A DNA stretch of 64,000 nucleotides from DATJCV01 sp963707665. Its GTDB lineage: Bacteria > Pseudomonadota > Gammaproteobacteria > Burkholderiales > Burkholderiaceae_D. The notes under the pieces are model-generated. The model saw nothing but the letters and a program-made list of their open reading frames with translations, did no database searches and was not told where the DNA came from. Positions 36,281 to 44,777 of this stretch are shown here, in pieces (the first letter of the stretch is position 1; each line of letters opens with the position of its first letter). Position numbers and translations under genes: made by a program. The DNA is taken from contig CAVPQU010000006.1 in the NCBI GenBank assembly GCA_963707665.1, forward strand, positions 1-64,000, in the 5' to 3' direction.

Positions 36281-36913
36281 ATGGCCAGTCTCATCTATAT
36301 CGCCGATCCTCTTTGTTCCTGGTGCTACGGCTTCGGCCCGCAACTCAAGGCCTTGCTGGCCGGCTTGCCGGACACACCGCTCGACATCGTGGTCGGTGGC
36401 CTGCGCGCCTACAACACCGAAATACTGGATGAAGCCGGAAAAAACGCCATCCTGTCACACTGGCGCCAGGTACAGGAAGCAACCGGCTTGCCGTTCAATT
36501 ACGAAGCATTAGCGCGTCCCGGCTTCATTTACGATACCGAACCCGCGTGCCGCGCGGTGGTGGCAGCGCGGCAGTTGGCGCCGCAAGCCAGCCTTGACGT
36601 GTTCCATGCAATTCAGCACGCGTTCTATGTCGAAGCCCAGGAAGTGACCGACGGTGCAGTGCTGGCCCAGGTAGTCACAGCCGCGTTGCAGCAATGCGGC
36701 ACCAGCGTCGAAGCCGCCGCCTTCCGCGAGCTATGGGCCGACGAAGCCACCGTCGCCGCCACCCGCGACGAGTTCATTCAGACCCAGCGCTGGGGCATTT
36801 CCGGTTTCCCGACGCTGGTACTGGAACATGGCGGCCAGCTCGACCTGGTCAGCTCCGGTTTCGCGCCCACCGAAACCCTGGTTGACCGCATGCAGGGGCT
36901 AGTTGAAGCGTAA
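36281..36913 (+). CDS. DsbA family thioredoxin-fold protein
   Basis: The 210-residue protein has a thioredoxin fold with a CxxC site right at the N-terminus (YIADPLCSWCYGFGP), a helical insert, and the cis-Pro loop GISGFPTLVLEHGG. This is the DsbA/FrnE-like group of cytoplasmic dithiol oxidoreductases, close to YwbO/2-hydroxychromene-2-carboxylate isomerase relatives. There is no signal peptide, so it is cytoplasmic, unlike true DsbA. The partner is unknown. Confidence 0.88.
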   Translation: MASLIYIADPLCSWCYGFGPQLKALLAGLPDTPLDIVVGGLRAYNTEILDEAGKNAILSHWRQVQEATGLPFNYEALARPGFIYDTEPACRAVVAARQLAPQASLDVFHAIQHAFYVEAQEVTDGAVLAQVVTAALQQCGTSVEAAAFRELWADEATVAATRDEFIQTQRWGISGFPTLVLEHGGQLDLVSSGFAPTETLVDRMQGLVEA

Positions 36914-37128
36914 GCGCTTCCGTTTTTCCCCCATGCGCCGCTGCGGCGCTCACCGCTCGGGCACGGCCGTCGCGCCCCAATTCCACGCTACGTCCGCGCT
37001 CGACATGAAACAGGTTTTCGATGTTTTATGTTACTCTTGGACAAGATTTCCCATACGCCATCCAGCGCCCGGCAAACCGGTCATCAGATGGTTTATCGCG
37101 CCCAGCCTTCTGAACCGGTTACGTGCTT

Positions 37129-38544
37129 ATGAGGTCATTCCATCTTCCGTACTGGCGCACCCAAGTGCCTTGGTTCGGAGTGCTGCTGGCAGCGCTCACG
37201 GTCACGCTGATTGCGGCCATTTTCTTCATCAGCATCGATCGCGCGCAACTGCAGCGCGCCCAATCCGCAGAAGTCACCCGCACCGCATCCACTCTTGAAA
37301 AAGCGTTCCTGCTGCTGAGTGGCGCCCAGGCCGGCGTGCGCGGCTTCATCATTTCCGGCCAGCCCGATTTTCTGCAGCCGTATGAGACAGTAGCCGAGCA
37401 TATCGAACCGATCCTGCAAGGGTTGCACGACAGCGCTCGCAGCAGCCAGCAACCGGAACTGATACAAGACCTGGCAACGCTGCAAGCACTGACTGACAGT
37501 TTTCTGCAGCATCTGCAACATACCGTCCGCCTGCGCCGCGATGCTGCCGATCCACAGGCCGCAGCCAGCTACGTCATCAGTGGCGAAAGCACCCGCGCGC
37601 TGGAACAGGTGCGGCAGCACATCACGCTGATCCAGGAAGGTCAAGAGCGCTGGCTGAGCACGCGTGACGTCGGCGCCACCTTGAGCGCACACTCGATGAA
37701 AGTATTGATCGCGTTGAGCACTGGCTTCACCTGCCTGCTGCTGGCTGGCGCCTGCTGGCTGCTCAAGCGTGAAATCCGCCATCGCCAGCGCGCCGAACAG
37801 GCATTGCACAAGGCGAACCAGGCGCTGCTGCGGCGCGCCGAGCAGTTGAAGACCTCCAATCTGGAGCTGGAAAGCTTCAGCTATTCGATTTCGCATGACC
37901 TTCGCATTCCGCTGCGGGCGGTCGGCGGCTATGCTCGCATGCTGGAGGAGGATTACGGCGAGCAACTGGATGCCGAAGGACGGCGGCGGCTGCAAGTCAT
38001 CCGTGACAATGGCCAGCGCATGGGGCAATTGATCGACGATCTGCTGGCGTTTTCCCGCCTCGGCCGCAAACCGCTGCAGGCTGGCGAGATCGACATGAAT
38101 GCACTGGTCGACACACTGGTGGCGCAAATCCAAGGTGGCCAGGACAGCAGCCGATCGCAATTCGAGATCGACACGCTGGCGCCGGTCAGTGGCGACCGTG
38201 CATTGTTGCAGCAAGTCTGGCTCAACCTGATCACGAACGCCGTCAAGTACAGTGCGCGCCGCGCACAACCGAAGATCCGGATCTACTCGCTGGCCGGCGC
38301 CGACGAAAACGTATATGCGGTCAGCGACAATGGCGTCGGCTTCGACATGCAGTATTACGACAAGCTGTTTGGCGTATTCCAGCGTCTGCATGGCGCCGAT
38401 GAGTTTCCCGGCAGCGGCGTCGGCCTGGCCATCGTGCAGCGGATCGTGACGCGCCATGGCGGCCGGGTGTGGGCCGAAGCGCAACTGGATCAAGGCGCGA
38501 CTTTCTTCTTCGCTTTACCGCATGATGGAGCAACTCATGGATAA
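37129..38544 (+). CDS. CHASE3 sensor histidine kinase
   Basis: The 471-residue protein has a first helix (WFGVLLAALTVTLIAAIFFI), a periplasmic CHASE3 domain (about residues 35-180, with GFIISGQPDFLQPYE), a second helix (LIALSTGFTCLLLAGACWLL), then HisKA with the phospho-acceptor His256 in YSISHDLRIPLRAV. HATPase boxes follow (NLITNAVKYSA; DNGVGFDM; GSGVGLAIVQRI). It belongs to the phytochrome-like/bacteriophytochrome kinase group that pairs with Rcp1-type regulators. GTG 37123 is an alternative start; neither has a clear Shine-Dalgarno. It overlaps the next gene by eight bases. Confidence 0.92.
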   Translation: MRSFHLPYWRTQVPWFGVLLAALTVTLIAAIFFISIDRAQLQRAQSAEVTRTASTLEKAFLLLSGAQAGVRGFIISGQPDFLQPYETVAEHIEPILQGLHDSARSSQQPELIQDLATLQALTDSFLQHLQHTVRLRRDAADPQAAASYVISGESTRALEQVRQHITLIQEGQERWLSTRDVGATLSAHSMKVLIALSTGFTCLLLAGACWLLKREIRHRQRAEQALHKANQALLRRAEQLKTSNLELESFSYSISHDLRIPLRAVGGYARMLEEDYGEQLDAEGRRRLQVIRDNGQRMGQLIDDLLAFSRLGRKPLQAGEIDMNALVDTLVAQIQGGQDSSRSQFEIDTLAPVSGDRALLQQVWLNLITNAVKYSARRAQPKIRIYSLAGADENVYAVSDNGVGFDMQYYDKLFGVFQRLHGADEFPGSGVGLAIVQRIVTRHGGRVWAEAQLDQGATFFFALPHDGATHG

Positions 38545-38977
38545 TTTTGCCCAAGTCGATATCCTGCTGGTGGAAGATACCGCCACCGATGCGGAAATGA
38601 CGATTCGCGCCCTGCGCCGGCGCGGCATGGCAAATCACCTTGTATGGGTACGCGACGGCAGCGAAGCGCTGGATTTCCTGTTTCGCCAGGGCGTCTATGC
38701 CGGACGTGAAGACAGCCGCCCGAAACTGGTCCTGCTCGATGTCAAGATGCCCAAGATCGACGGCATCGACGTGCTGCGCAAAATGATGCAGGAGGAAAGT
38801 CTGCGCACCATCCCGGTTGTGATGCTGACGTCGTCGGCGGAAGAGCGCGACATGGTCGAAAGCTATCGTCTCGGCGCCAATAGCTATATCGTGAAACCGG
38901 TCGACGGTGACGATTTCGATCGCGTGGTCAGCGACATCGGAATGTACTGGATGCTGGTCAACAAATTGCCTAGCTGA
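38537..38977 (+). CDS. Single-domain response regulator (Rcp1/CheY-like)
   Basis: The 146-residue protein is a lone receiver domain: ILLVEDTATDAEMTIRAL, the phospho-acceptor Asp68 in LVLLDVKMPKIDG, LTSSAEERD as the switch Ser/Thr, and SYIVKPVDGDDF with the conserved Lys. The extended loop between strands 2 and 3 (EALDFLFRQGVYAGREDSRP) is typical of Rcp1-type regulators. GGAG six bases before the ATG lies inside the kinase gene, so the two are translationally coupled. It probably passes phosphate between the kinase and a further component. Confidence 0.92.
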   Translation: MDNFAQVDILLVEDTATDAEMTIRALRRRGMANHLVWVRDGSEALDFLFRQGVYAGREDSRPKLVLLDVKMPKIDGIDVLRKMMQEESLRTIPVVMLTSSAEERDMVESYRLGANSYIVKPVDGDDFDRVVSDIGMYWMLVNKLPS

Positions 38978-39008
38978 TTCTATTTTCTCGACTGTCTGGA
39001 CAAGTGCC

Positions 39009-41630
39009 ATGGATCAGACCATCCGAATTTTGATGCTGGAGGACGTCGTCACCGAGGCCGAGTTGGCGTTGCGTGAATTTCAGCGCGACGGCCTGCAGTG
39101 CGAGTGGCAGCGGGTCGAAACACAAGATGCCTTCAGCACCGCGCTGAGCGAGTTCCGGCCCGACATTATTCTGTCCGACCACTCGCTGCCCGGCTTTGAC
39201 GGTTTGTCGGCCCTCCGCATCGCGCAGGCGCAATGCCCGGAAATCCCTTTCGTTTTCGTCTCCGGCACAATCGGTGAAGAAGTCGCGATCGAGGCGCTGC
39301 GCAATGGTGCCGTGGATTACGTCCTGAAAAACAACCTGCAACGGCTGGCGCCCGCGGTACGTCGCGCAATCAAGGAAAGGCACGAGCGGACCGCCCGCCT
39401 GCATGCCGAATCGCGCTTTCGCGACCTGATCGAATTTGCACCGGATGCCATCGTCGTGATCAACCAGCATGGCACGATCGAGACTGTCAACCGGCAGATG
39501 GAGTTGTTGTTCGGCTGTCCGCGCACGCGCCTGGTGGGAACCTGCAGCAGGAGCTTGATTCCGGCTCGCCTTGCCGAGTGGGACCATGTCTTGGACGGCG
39601 AACAAGCCATGATCCGTGCCATGGACACGCTGGGCAAGCCGTTTGAAGTGCCGATGTGCCGCGCCGACGGCTCCGAATTTCCGGCTGAGGTCAGCCTGAG
39701 CCCACTGAAAACCGGCGACGGCCTGTGGATATCGGGTGTCATCCGCGACCTCTCCGAGCGCAAGGAACAGGAAGAACGGTTGGCGCGGATGACGCGTATC
39801 CGCACCATCCTCGGCAGCATCAATCGTGCCTTGCTGCGCATTCGCGATCGCAAGAGCCTGCTGCGGGAAGCGTGCCGGATCGCGGTGGAGGAAGGCCGCT
39901 TCATCGGCGCCGCCATCGGTCTCGTGGATCCGGACACGCTGATCGTGACGCCCCAGGTATGGGCCGGCATCGATGCCGAATTCTTGCGCGAAGTCCCGGT
40001 CAGTGCCGATCCGAGTCGCCCCGACGGCACCGGGATGGTCGGCACCGCAATGCGCACCGGGGAAAGTCAGGTGGCGCACGATCTGCTGCAAAGCAGCGAC
40101 CTGGCGCTGTGGCCGGCAGCGATGCTGAAACGCGGCATTCGCTCGACCTTCGTGGTGCCGTTGATGGTGGGTGAGCAGGCGATTGGCGTCATCGTGCTGT
40201 TCAGCGTCAAGCCGGACGCCTTCAACCCGGAAGAACAACAATTGCTGAGCGCGCTCGCGGCCGACATCTCGTTTGCGCTGGACTATATCGCCAAAAGCGA
40301 GCAACTCAACTACCTGGCGTATTTCGACGCCATCACCGGCCTGCCGAACCGCGCCCTGTTTCAGGATCGTATAGAGCAACTGGTGACACAAGGCGTTAAC
40401 GGCTCGCCGGAAAAAATCGCGGTAGTCCTGATCGATATCGAGCGTTTCCGCGACGTCAACGACACGCTCGGACGCGCCGCCGGCGACGACATTCTGCGCA
40501 CCGTCGCCGGGCGCTTGCGCGACATCATGTCCGATTCCAACTATCTGGCGCGCATCAGCGCGGACTGCTTTGCTTTCATCGTGCGTGAAAACGCCAGCGT
40601 GACCGAGGTGGCCAACCTGCTCGAACGTAAGTTATCGATTCAATTGTCGCAGCCGATTCCGACGCATGGCCGGGAGCTGCGGGTATTCGTCAAGGCGGGC
40701 ATCGCCCTGTTTCCGTCGGACGGAACGGCGGCCGACATCTTGTTGCGCAATGCCGAAGCGGCCTTGAAGAACGCCAAGGAGACCAAGGCGCACTACCTGT
40801 TCTACACGGCTGAAATGAACGTGCGCACGGCACGCAAGTTCTCGATGGAAAATCGCTTGCGACGTGCCTTCGATCGCCAGCAGTTCGTGCTGCATTATCA
40901 ACCGAAGGTGAACCTCGCCAGTGGCGAGATCGTCGGCCTGGAAGCGCTGTTGCGCTGGCAGGAGCCTGGCGTCGGCCTGGTCTTGCCCGGATCCTTCATT
41001 TCCATCCTCGAAGAAACCGGCCTGATCGTTGACATCGGTAGCTGGGTAATACAGCGCGCCCGCGAGCAATATCAGGAGTGGCGGGCACAAGGCATCGACC
41101 CGCCCCGCATCGCCGTCAACGTCTCGCAAATGCAACTGCGACAAGAGAATTTCGTCGAACACATGCTGCAGCTGGCAACAGCCGATGGTACCCGCGGACT
41201 GGAAATCGAAATCACGGAGAGCCTGTTCATGGATGACGCCAACCGTGATACCGCCTGCGCCAAACTGGCGGCCTTGCGTCAGGCCGGCATGACGGTTGCC
41301 ATCGACGATTTCGGCACCGGTTATTCATCGCTCAGCTACATCGCGCACCTGCCGATCGACACGCTGAAGATCGATCGTTCATTCGTGTCCGACATGGCGG
41401 TCAGCCGCAGCCACAAGGCGATCGTCTCGACCATCATTTCCCTGGCCCACTCGCTCAACCTGACGGTGGTGGCGGAAGGCGTCGAAACGCCGGAACAGGA
41501 GCAGTTGCTGGCGGCATTTGGCTGCGATCAGGTGCAGGGTTTTCTCTACACCCCCGCCTTGCCGCCGGAACAGATCGCGCCGCGTTTGCGCCATTTTTCC
41601 CAACCGCCGATTGAACCAATGGCTGGCTAG
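39009..41630 (+). CDS. REC-PAS-GAF-GGDEF-EAL c-di-GMP phosphodiesterase
   Basis: The 873-residue protein has a receiver domain (1-125, Asp57 in IILSDHSLPGFDG), a PAS domain (about 133-255), a GAF domain (275-425), a GGDEF-like domain (440-600) and an EAL domain (610-865). The cyclase signature is lost: SADCF replaces GGDEF at residues 517-521. The EAL domain keeps EAL (645-647), NVSQMQL, EITES, DDFGTGYSS (from 766), LKIDRSFV and AEGVET, so it should hydrolyse c-di-GMP. It is the third gene of the kinase operon, 31 bases after the regulator. Phosphorylation of Asp57 presumably tunes its activity. Confidence 0.92.
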   Translation: MDQTIRILMLEDVVTEAELALREFQRDGLQCEWQRVETQDAFSTALSEFRPDIILSDHSLPGFDGLSALRIAQAQCPEIPFVFVSGTIGEEVAIEALRNGAVDYVLKNNLQRLAPAVRRAIKERHERTARLHAESRFRDLIEFAPDAIVVINQHGTIETVNRQMELLFGCPRTRLVGTCSRSLIPARLAEWDHVLDGEQAMIRAMDTLGKPFEVPMCRADGSEFPAEVSLSPLKTGDGLWISGVIRDLSERKEQEERLARMTRIRTILGSINRALLRIRDRKSLLREACRIAVEEGRFIGAAIGLVDPDTLIVTPQVWAGIDAEFLREVPVSADPSRPDGTGMVGTAMRTGESQVAHDLLQSSDLALWPAAMLKRGIRSTFVVPLMVGEQAIGVIVLFSVKPDAFNPEEQQLLSALAADISFALDYIAKSEQLNYLAYFDAITGLPNRALFQDRIEQLVTQGVNGSPEKIAVVLIDIERFRDVNDTLGRAAGDDILRTVAGRLRDIMSDSNYLARISADCFAFIVRENASVTEVANLLERKLSIQLSQPIPTHGRELRVFVKAGIALFPSDGTAADILLRNAEAALKNAKETKAHYLFYTAEMNVRTARKFSMENRLRRAFDRQQFVLHYQPKVNLASGEIVGLEALLRWQEPGVGLVLPGSFISILEETGLIVDIGSWVIQRAREQYQEWRAQGIDPPRIAVNVSQMQLRQENFVEHMLQLATADGTRGLEIEITESLFMDDANRDTACAKLAALRQAGMTVAIDDFGTGYSSLSYIAHLPIDTLKIDRSFVSDMAVSRSHKAIVSTIISLAHSLNLTVVAEGVETPEQEQLLAAFGCDQVQGFLYTPALPPEQIAPRLRHFSQPPIEPMAG

Positions 41631-42925
41631 ACGCCCGCCCACAGGCTGAAAACGTGGATCAGCAATCCGACCATACCACCCACCAGCGTGCCGTTGACGC
41701 GGATGAATTGCAGATCGCGGCCGATATTCAATTCCAGCTTGTCGACGATCTCCTCATCCTTCCAGTCGCGCATGCGGTCAGCGATGAAAGCGCCGACCCG
41801 TGGCCGGTAGCGCTCGATTAGCGCCGGCGCCGCCTGCTCGATCTGGCCGTTGATCCAGTCGCGCATGGGCTGGTCGTCCTGCAGGCCCTGGGCCAGATGA
41901 TGGGTGACGGCGACGATCCGTGCCCGCACGCTGGAATCGGGGCGTCGTAAATCCTGCTGCAGCCACTGCCGCAAATCCTGCCATAAGCCATGCAGATACT
42001 CCGCCAGGCGCGGATCGACGGCCAGTTGCTGCTGGAACTGCTCGACGCGGAAGCGGCTGGCCGGGTCGTGCTTCAGCTTGTCGATCAGCTCCGCCACCAT
42101 GCGATTGAAGTCGAGCCGCAATGGGTGCTGCGGATCGGCATTGATTTCCTGCAGCAGCTGCAGGATGCCGGCCACGATTTTTTCCGCCGCCAGGCGGCCG
42201 CCGGCCAGCTTCAACCGCTCGAAGTACAATGGCAATTGCTCAGCCAGCAATTGCTCGATTCGTTCGCGCACTGCCGGCTTGTCCAGCGCAGCGCCGATCG
42301 CTTCCAGCAATTGATCGAGCAGCGCCTGGTGACGTTGGTCCAGGGTCAGCAAATCAAGGATGTTGCCCACTAGCTGCGCCAGATCGAAGCGACCGAGATG
42401 CGCGGCGACCATGCGCCGCAGATAATTCTTCACCTCGTCGTCGTCCAGCGCATTCAGTCCGTAGGCAAACGCGTTCAGCACCAAATCACCAAACCGCTCG
42501 CCATTGGCCTGATTGGCGAACCAGCCGGCGATCTTGGCGGCCGGGTCGAATTCTCGAATCACCTTCAGCACGCGCTCGGCGGCGAAAAATTCCCCTTGCA
42601 CGAAGGCGCCGAGGTTGGCGGCAATGCGCTCCTTGTTGGCAGGAATGATCGCGGTATGCGGAATGAAGCGCAGCCCAAGCGGATGGCGAAACAGCGCCAC
42701 CACCGCGAACCAGTCGGCCAGCGCGCCGACCATCGCCGCTTCGGCAAAGGCGGCGACGAAAGGCAGCAGCGGATGGTAGGCCTTGAAATAAGTCGCCGCG
42801 ATGAACACCAGCGCCACCAGCAGCAGCAGCCCGTTGGCCAGCCACTGCATGCGCCACAGGCGGCGGCGCTTGTCGGCGTCGGCGGCAGAAACGATTTGCT
42901 GCAGATCCTCAGCGGATGCCATCAT
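41627..42925 (-). CDS. DUF445 family membrane protein
   Basis: The 432-residue protein matches DUF445 (YjiN-like). It has two N-terminal helices (WLANGLLLLVALVFIAATYF; VAAFAEAAMVGALADWFAVV), the family signature VALFRHPLGLRFIPHTAIIP, and a long helical body. It ends in one more helix (GTLVGGMVGLLIHVFSLWA). Its function is unknown. AGAGG before ATG 42925 supports the start. A TATAAT lies on the minus strand at 42958-42953. The 3' end overlaps that of the EAL gene by four bases (CTAG), so the two stop codons interlock. Confidence 0.9.
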   Translation of the reverse strand: MMASAEDLQQIVSAADADKRRRLWRMQWLANGLLLLVALVFIAATYFKAYHPLLPFVAAFAEAAMVGALADWFAVVALFRHPLGLRFIPHTAIIPANKERIAANLGAFVQGEFFAAERVLKVIREFDPAAKIAGWFANQANGERFGDLVLNAFAYGLNALDDDEVKNYLRRMVAAHLGRFDLAQLVGNILDLLTLDQRHQALLDQLLEAIGAALDKPAVRERIEQLLAEQLPLYFERLKLAGGRLAAEKIVAGILQLLQEINADPQHPLRLDFNRMVAELIDKLKHDPASRFRVEQFQQQLAVDPRLAEYLHGLWQDLRQWLQQDLRRPDSSVRARIVAVTHHLAQGLQDDQPMRDWINGQIEQAAPALIERYRPRVGAFIADRMRDWKDEEIVDKLELNIGRDLQFIRVNGTLVGGMVGLLIHVFSLWAGV

Positions 42926-43215
42926 TCGCCTCTTGTTTTCCAACGAAAGCAAATTATAGGGGAGTATGCCAAAATATAATTGATTCTCGCTGGTATTGAT
43001 TGCGATATAAAAAATACTACTGCCTGTATTTTTCAGATACCGGCTATCTTCCTGGCGCGCCAACGCTGCCACACCGCCTCCGATTTATTTTCATGCTTTT
43101 TCGCAAGCTGCATTTCGACCGAAGACATAAGGTGACAACGTATTTCCTTTGGTCAAGGAACGAAATCCAACTGTTGCCAACTAAGACAGTTGCAAGCATG
43201 CACACAGGAACCTTC

Positions 43216-44775
43216 ATGACAACAAAAACCATCTGGCGCTTCGCGCCACAAGTTACTTCGGCGCTGCGCTGGCGTTGCGCGGCAGGCATGCTGACCTTAT
43301 GCGCGGCGCTCTGTTCCGCCGGCGCCTTTGCGTTCAACTTTGCCGACCTCACGCAGCGTGCGCAACAACTGGCGCAAACGCCATACAAGAAACCTTCCAG
43401 CAATTTGCCGAAGACCATCGAGAGCCTGAGCTACGACCAGTATCGCGACATCCGTTTCAATCGGGAGAAATCACTGTGGCGCAACGCCAAGCTGCCGTTC
43501 GAAGCGGCATTTTTCCATCAGGGATTGTTTTACGATCATCCAGTCAAAATCAACGAGATTGTTGGAAAGAGCGTGCGCGAAATCAAGTTCGACCCTGCCT
43601 CGTTCAACTACGGTAAAAACAATATCGACCCGAAACAGCTGCAGCAACTCGGCTTCGCCGGCTTTCGAGTGCACTACCCATTGAATACGCAGAAATACAA
43701 GGACGAGGTTCTGGTGTTTCTCGGTGCCAGCTATTTTCGGGCGCTCGGCAAGGGTCAGCTGTATGGCATCTCGGCGCGCGGCTTGGCGGTGGATACGGCG
43801 CTCAATTCAGGCGAGGAGTTTCCTCAGTTCACCGAGTTCTGGCTACAGCGGCCGCAAGCACACAGCAAGGAACTGACCATTTACGCCCTGCTCGATTCGC
43901 CCCGCGTCAGCGGCGCCTACCGCTTCGTTCTGAAACCGGGCGAAACCACCGCAATCGAGGTCACGGCGCAGTTGTACCTGCGCCAAAATGTCACGATCCT
44001 CGGCATCGCACCGCTCACCAGCATGTATTTCTTTGGCGAAAACCAACGCGCGCCGGTCGAGGATTACCGACCGGAAGTACACGATTCCGACGGCCTGTCG
44101 GTACGCTCAGGAACCGGCGAATGGATCTGGCGGCCGCTGGTGAACCCAAAACGTTTGCTGGTGACGTCGTATGCGCTGGTCAACCCGCAAGGCTTCGGCA
44201 TCATGCAACGCGACCGTGCCTTCACCAGCTATCAGGATCTCGAAGCGCGCTACGAAAAGCGGCCCAGCGCCTGGATCGAGCCGATTGGTAACTGGGGCGC
44301 GGGCCGCGTCGAGTTGGTGCAGTTGCCAACCCCGGACGAAACCAACGACAACGCGGTCGCCTTCTGGGTGCCGGAAGTCCTGCCGACCCCAGGCACGCCA
44401 TATCAGATCGCCTACCGCATGCTGTGGCAAAAGGACACCGAAGCACGGCCGCCGCTGTCATGGGTCACCCAGACCCGGCGCGGCCACGGCTATTTACGCA
44501 AAGTGGACGACAGTCTGGCACTGGTGGTCGATTTTGAAGGGCCGGCGCTGTCCAAACTGGAGCCGGATACGGAACTGGAGGCGGTCGTGAGCAGCGACCC
44601 CAACGGCAAGCTGATGGAAACCAATGCCTACCGCAACGAGGTCACCGGCGGCTGGCGCATGACCGTGCGGCTGCGCCGCAACGATGAGACCAAGCCAGTC
44701 GAACTGCGCGGCTATCTGCGCAACGGCAACGATACCTTGTCCGAAACCTGGAGCTACATATTACCGCCCAACTAG
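43216..44775 (+). CDS. opgG: Periplasmic glucan biosynthesis protein OpgG
   Basis: The 519-residue protein has a signal peptide (MTTKTIWRFAPQVTSALRWR, hydrophobic stretch to AGAFA) and the MdoG/OpgG body. It runs through FNFADLTQRAQQLAQTPYK, YDQYRDIRFNREKSLW, FFHQGLFYDHPVKIN, FLGASYFRALGKGQLYGIS and ARGLAVDTA, then the C-terminal immunoglobulin-like domain. OpgG acts in the periplasm in shaping the branched osmoregulated glucan made by OpgH. ATG 43216 follows AGGA; ATG 43198 is an alternative. opgH starts two bases after the stop. Confidence 0.93.
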   Translation: MTTKTIWRFAPQVTSALRWRCAAGMLTLCAALCSAGAFAFNFADLTQRAQQLAQTPYKKPSSNLPKTIESLSYDQYRDIRFNREKSLWRNAKLPFEAAFFHQGLFYDHPVKINEIVGKSVREIKFDPASFNYGKNNIDPKQLQQLGFAGFRVHYPLNTQKYKDEVLVFLGASYFRALGKGQLYGISARGLAVDTALNSGEEFPQFTEFWLQRPQAHSKELTIYALLDSPRVSGAYRFVLKPGETTAIEVTAQLYLRQNVTILGIAPLTSMYFFGENQRAPVEDYRPEVHDSDGLSVRSGTGEWIWRPLVNPKRLLVTSYALVNPQGFGIMQRDRAFTSYQDLEARYEKRPSAWIEPIGNWGAGRVELVQLPTPDETNDNAVAFWVPEVLPTPGTPYQIAYRMLWQKDTEARPPLSWVTQTRRGHGYLRKVDDSLALVVDFEGPALSKLEPDTELEAVVSSDPNGKLMETNAYRNEVTGGWRMTVRLRRNDETKPVELRGYLRNGNDTLSETWSYILPPN

Positions 44776-44777
44776 AC

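Noticed and set aside
37135..40391. Two long minus-strand frames opposite the histidine kinase and the REC-EAL gene
   Set aside because: Both mirror genes with complete signalling motifs and have no start signal of their own.
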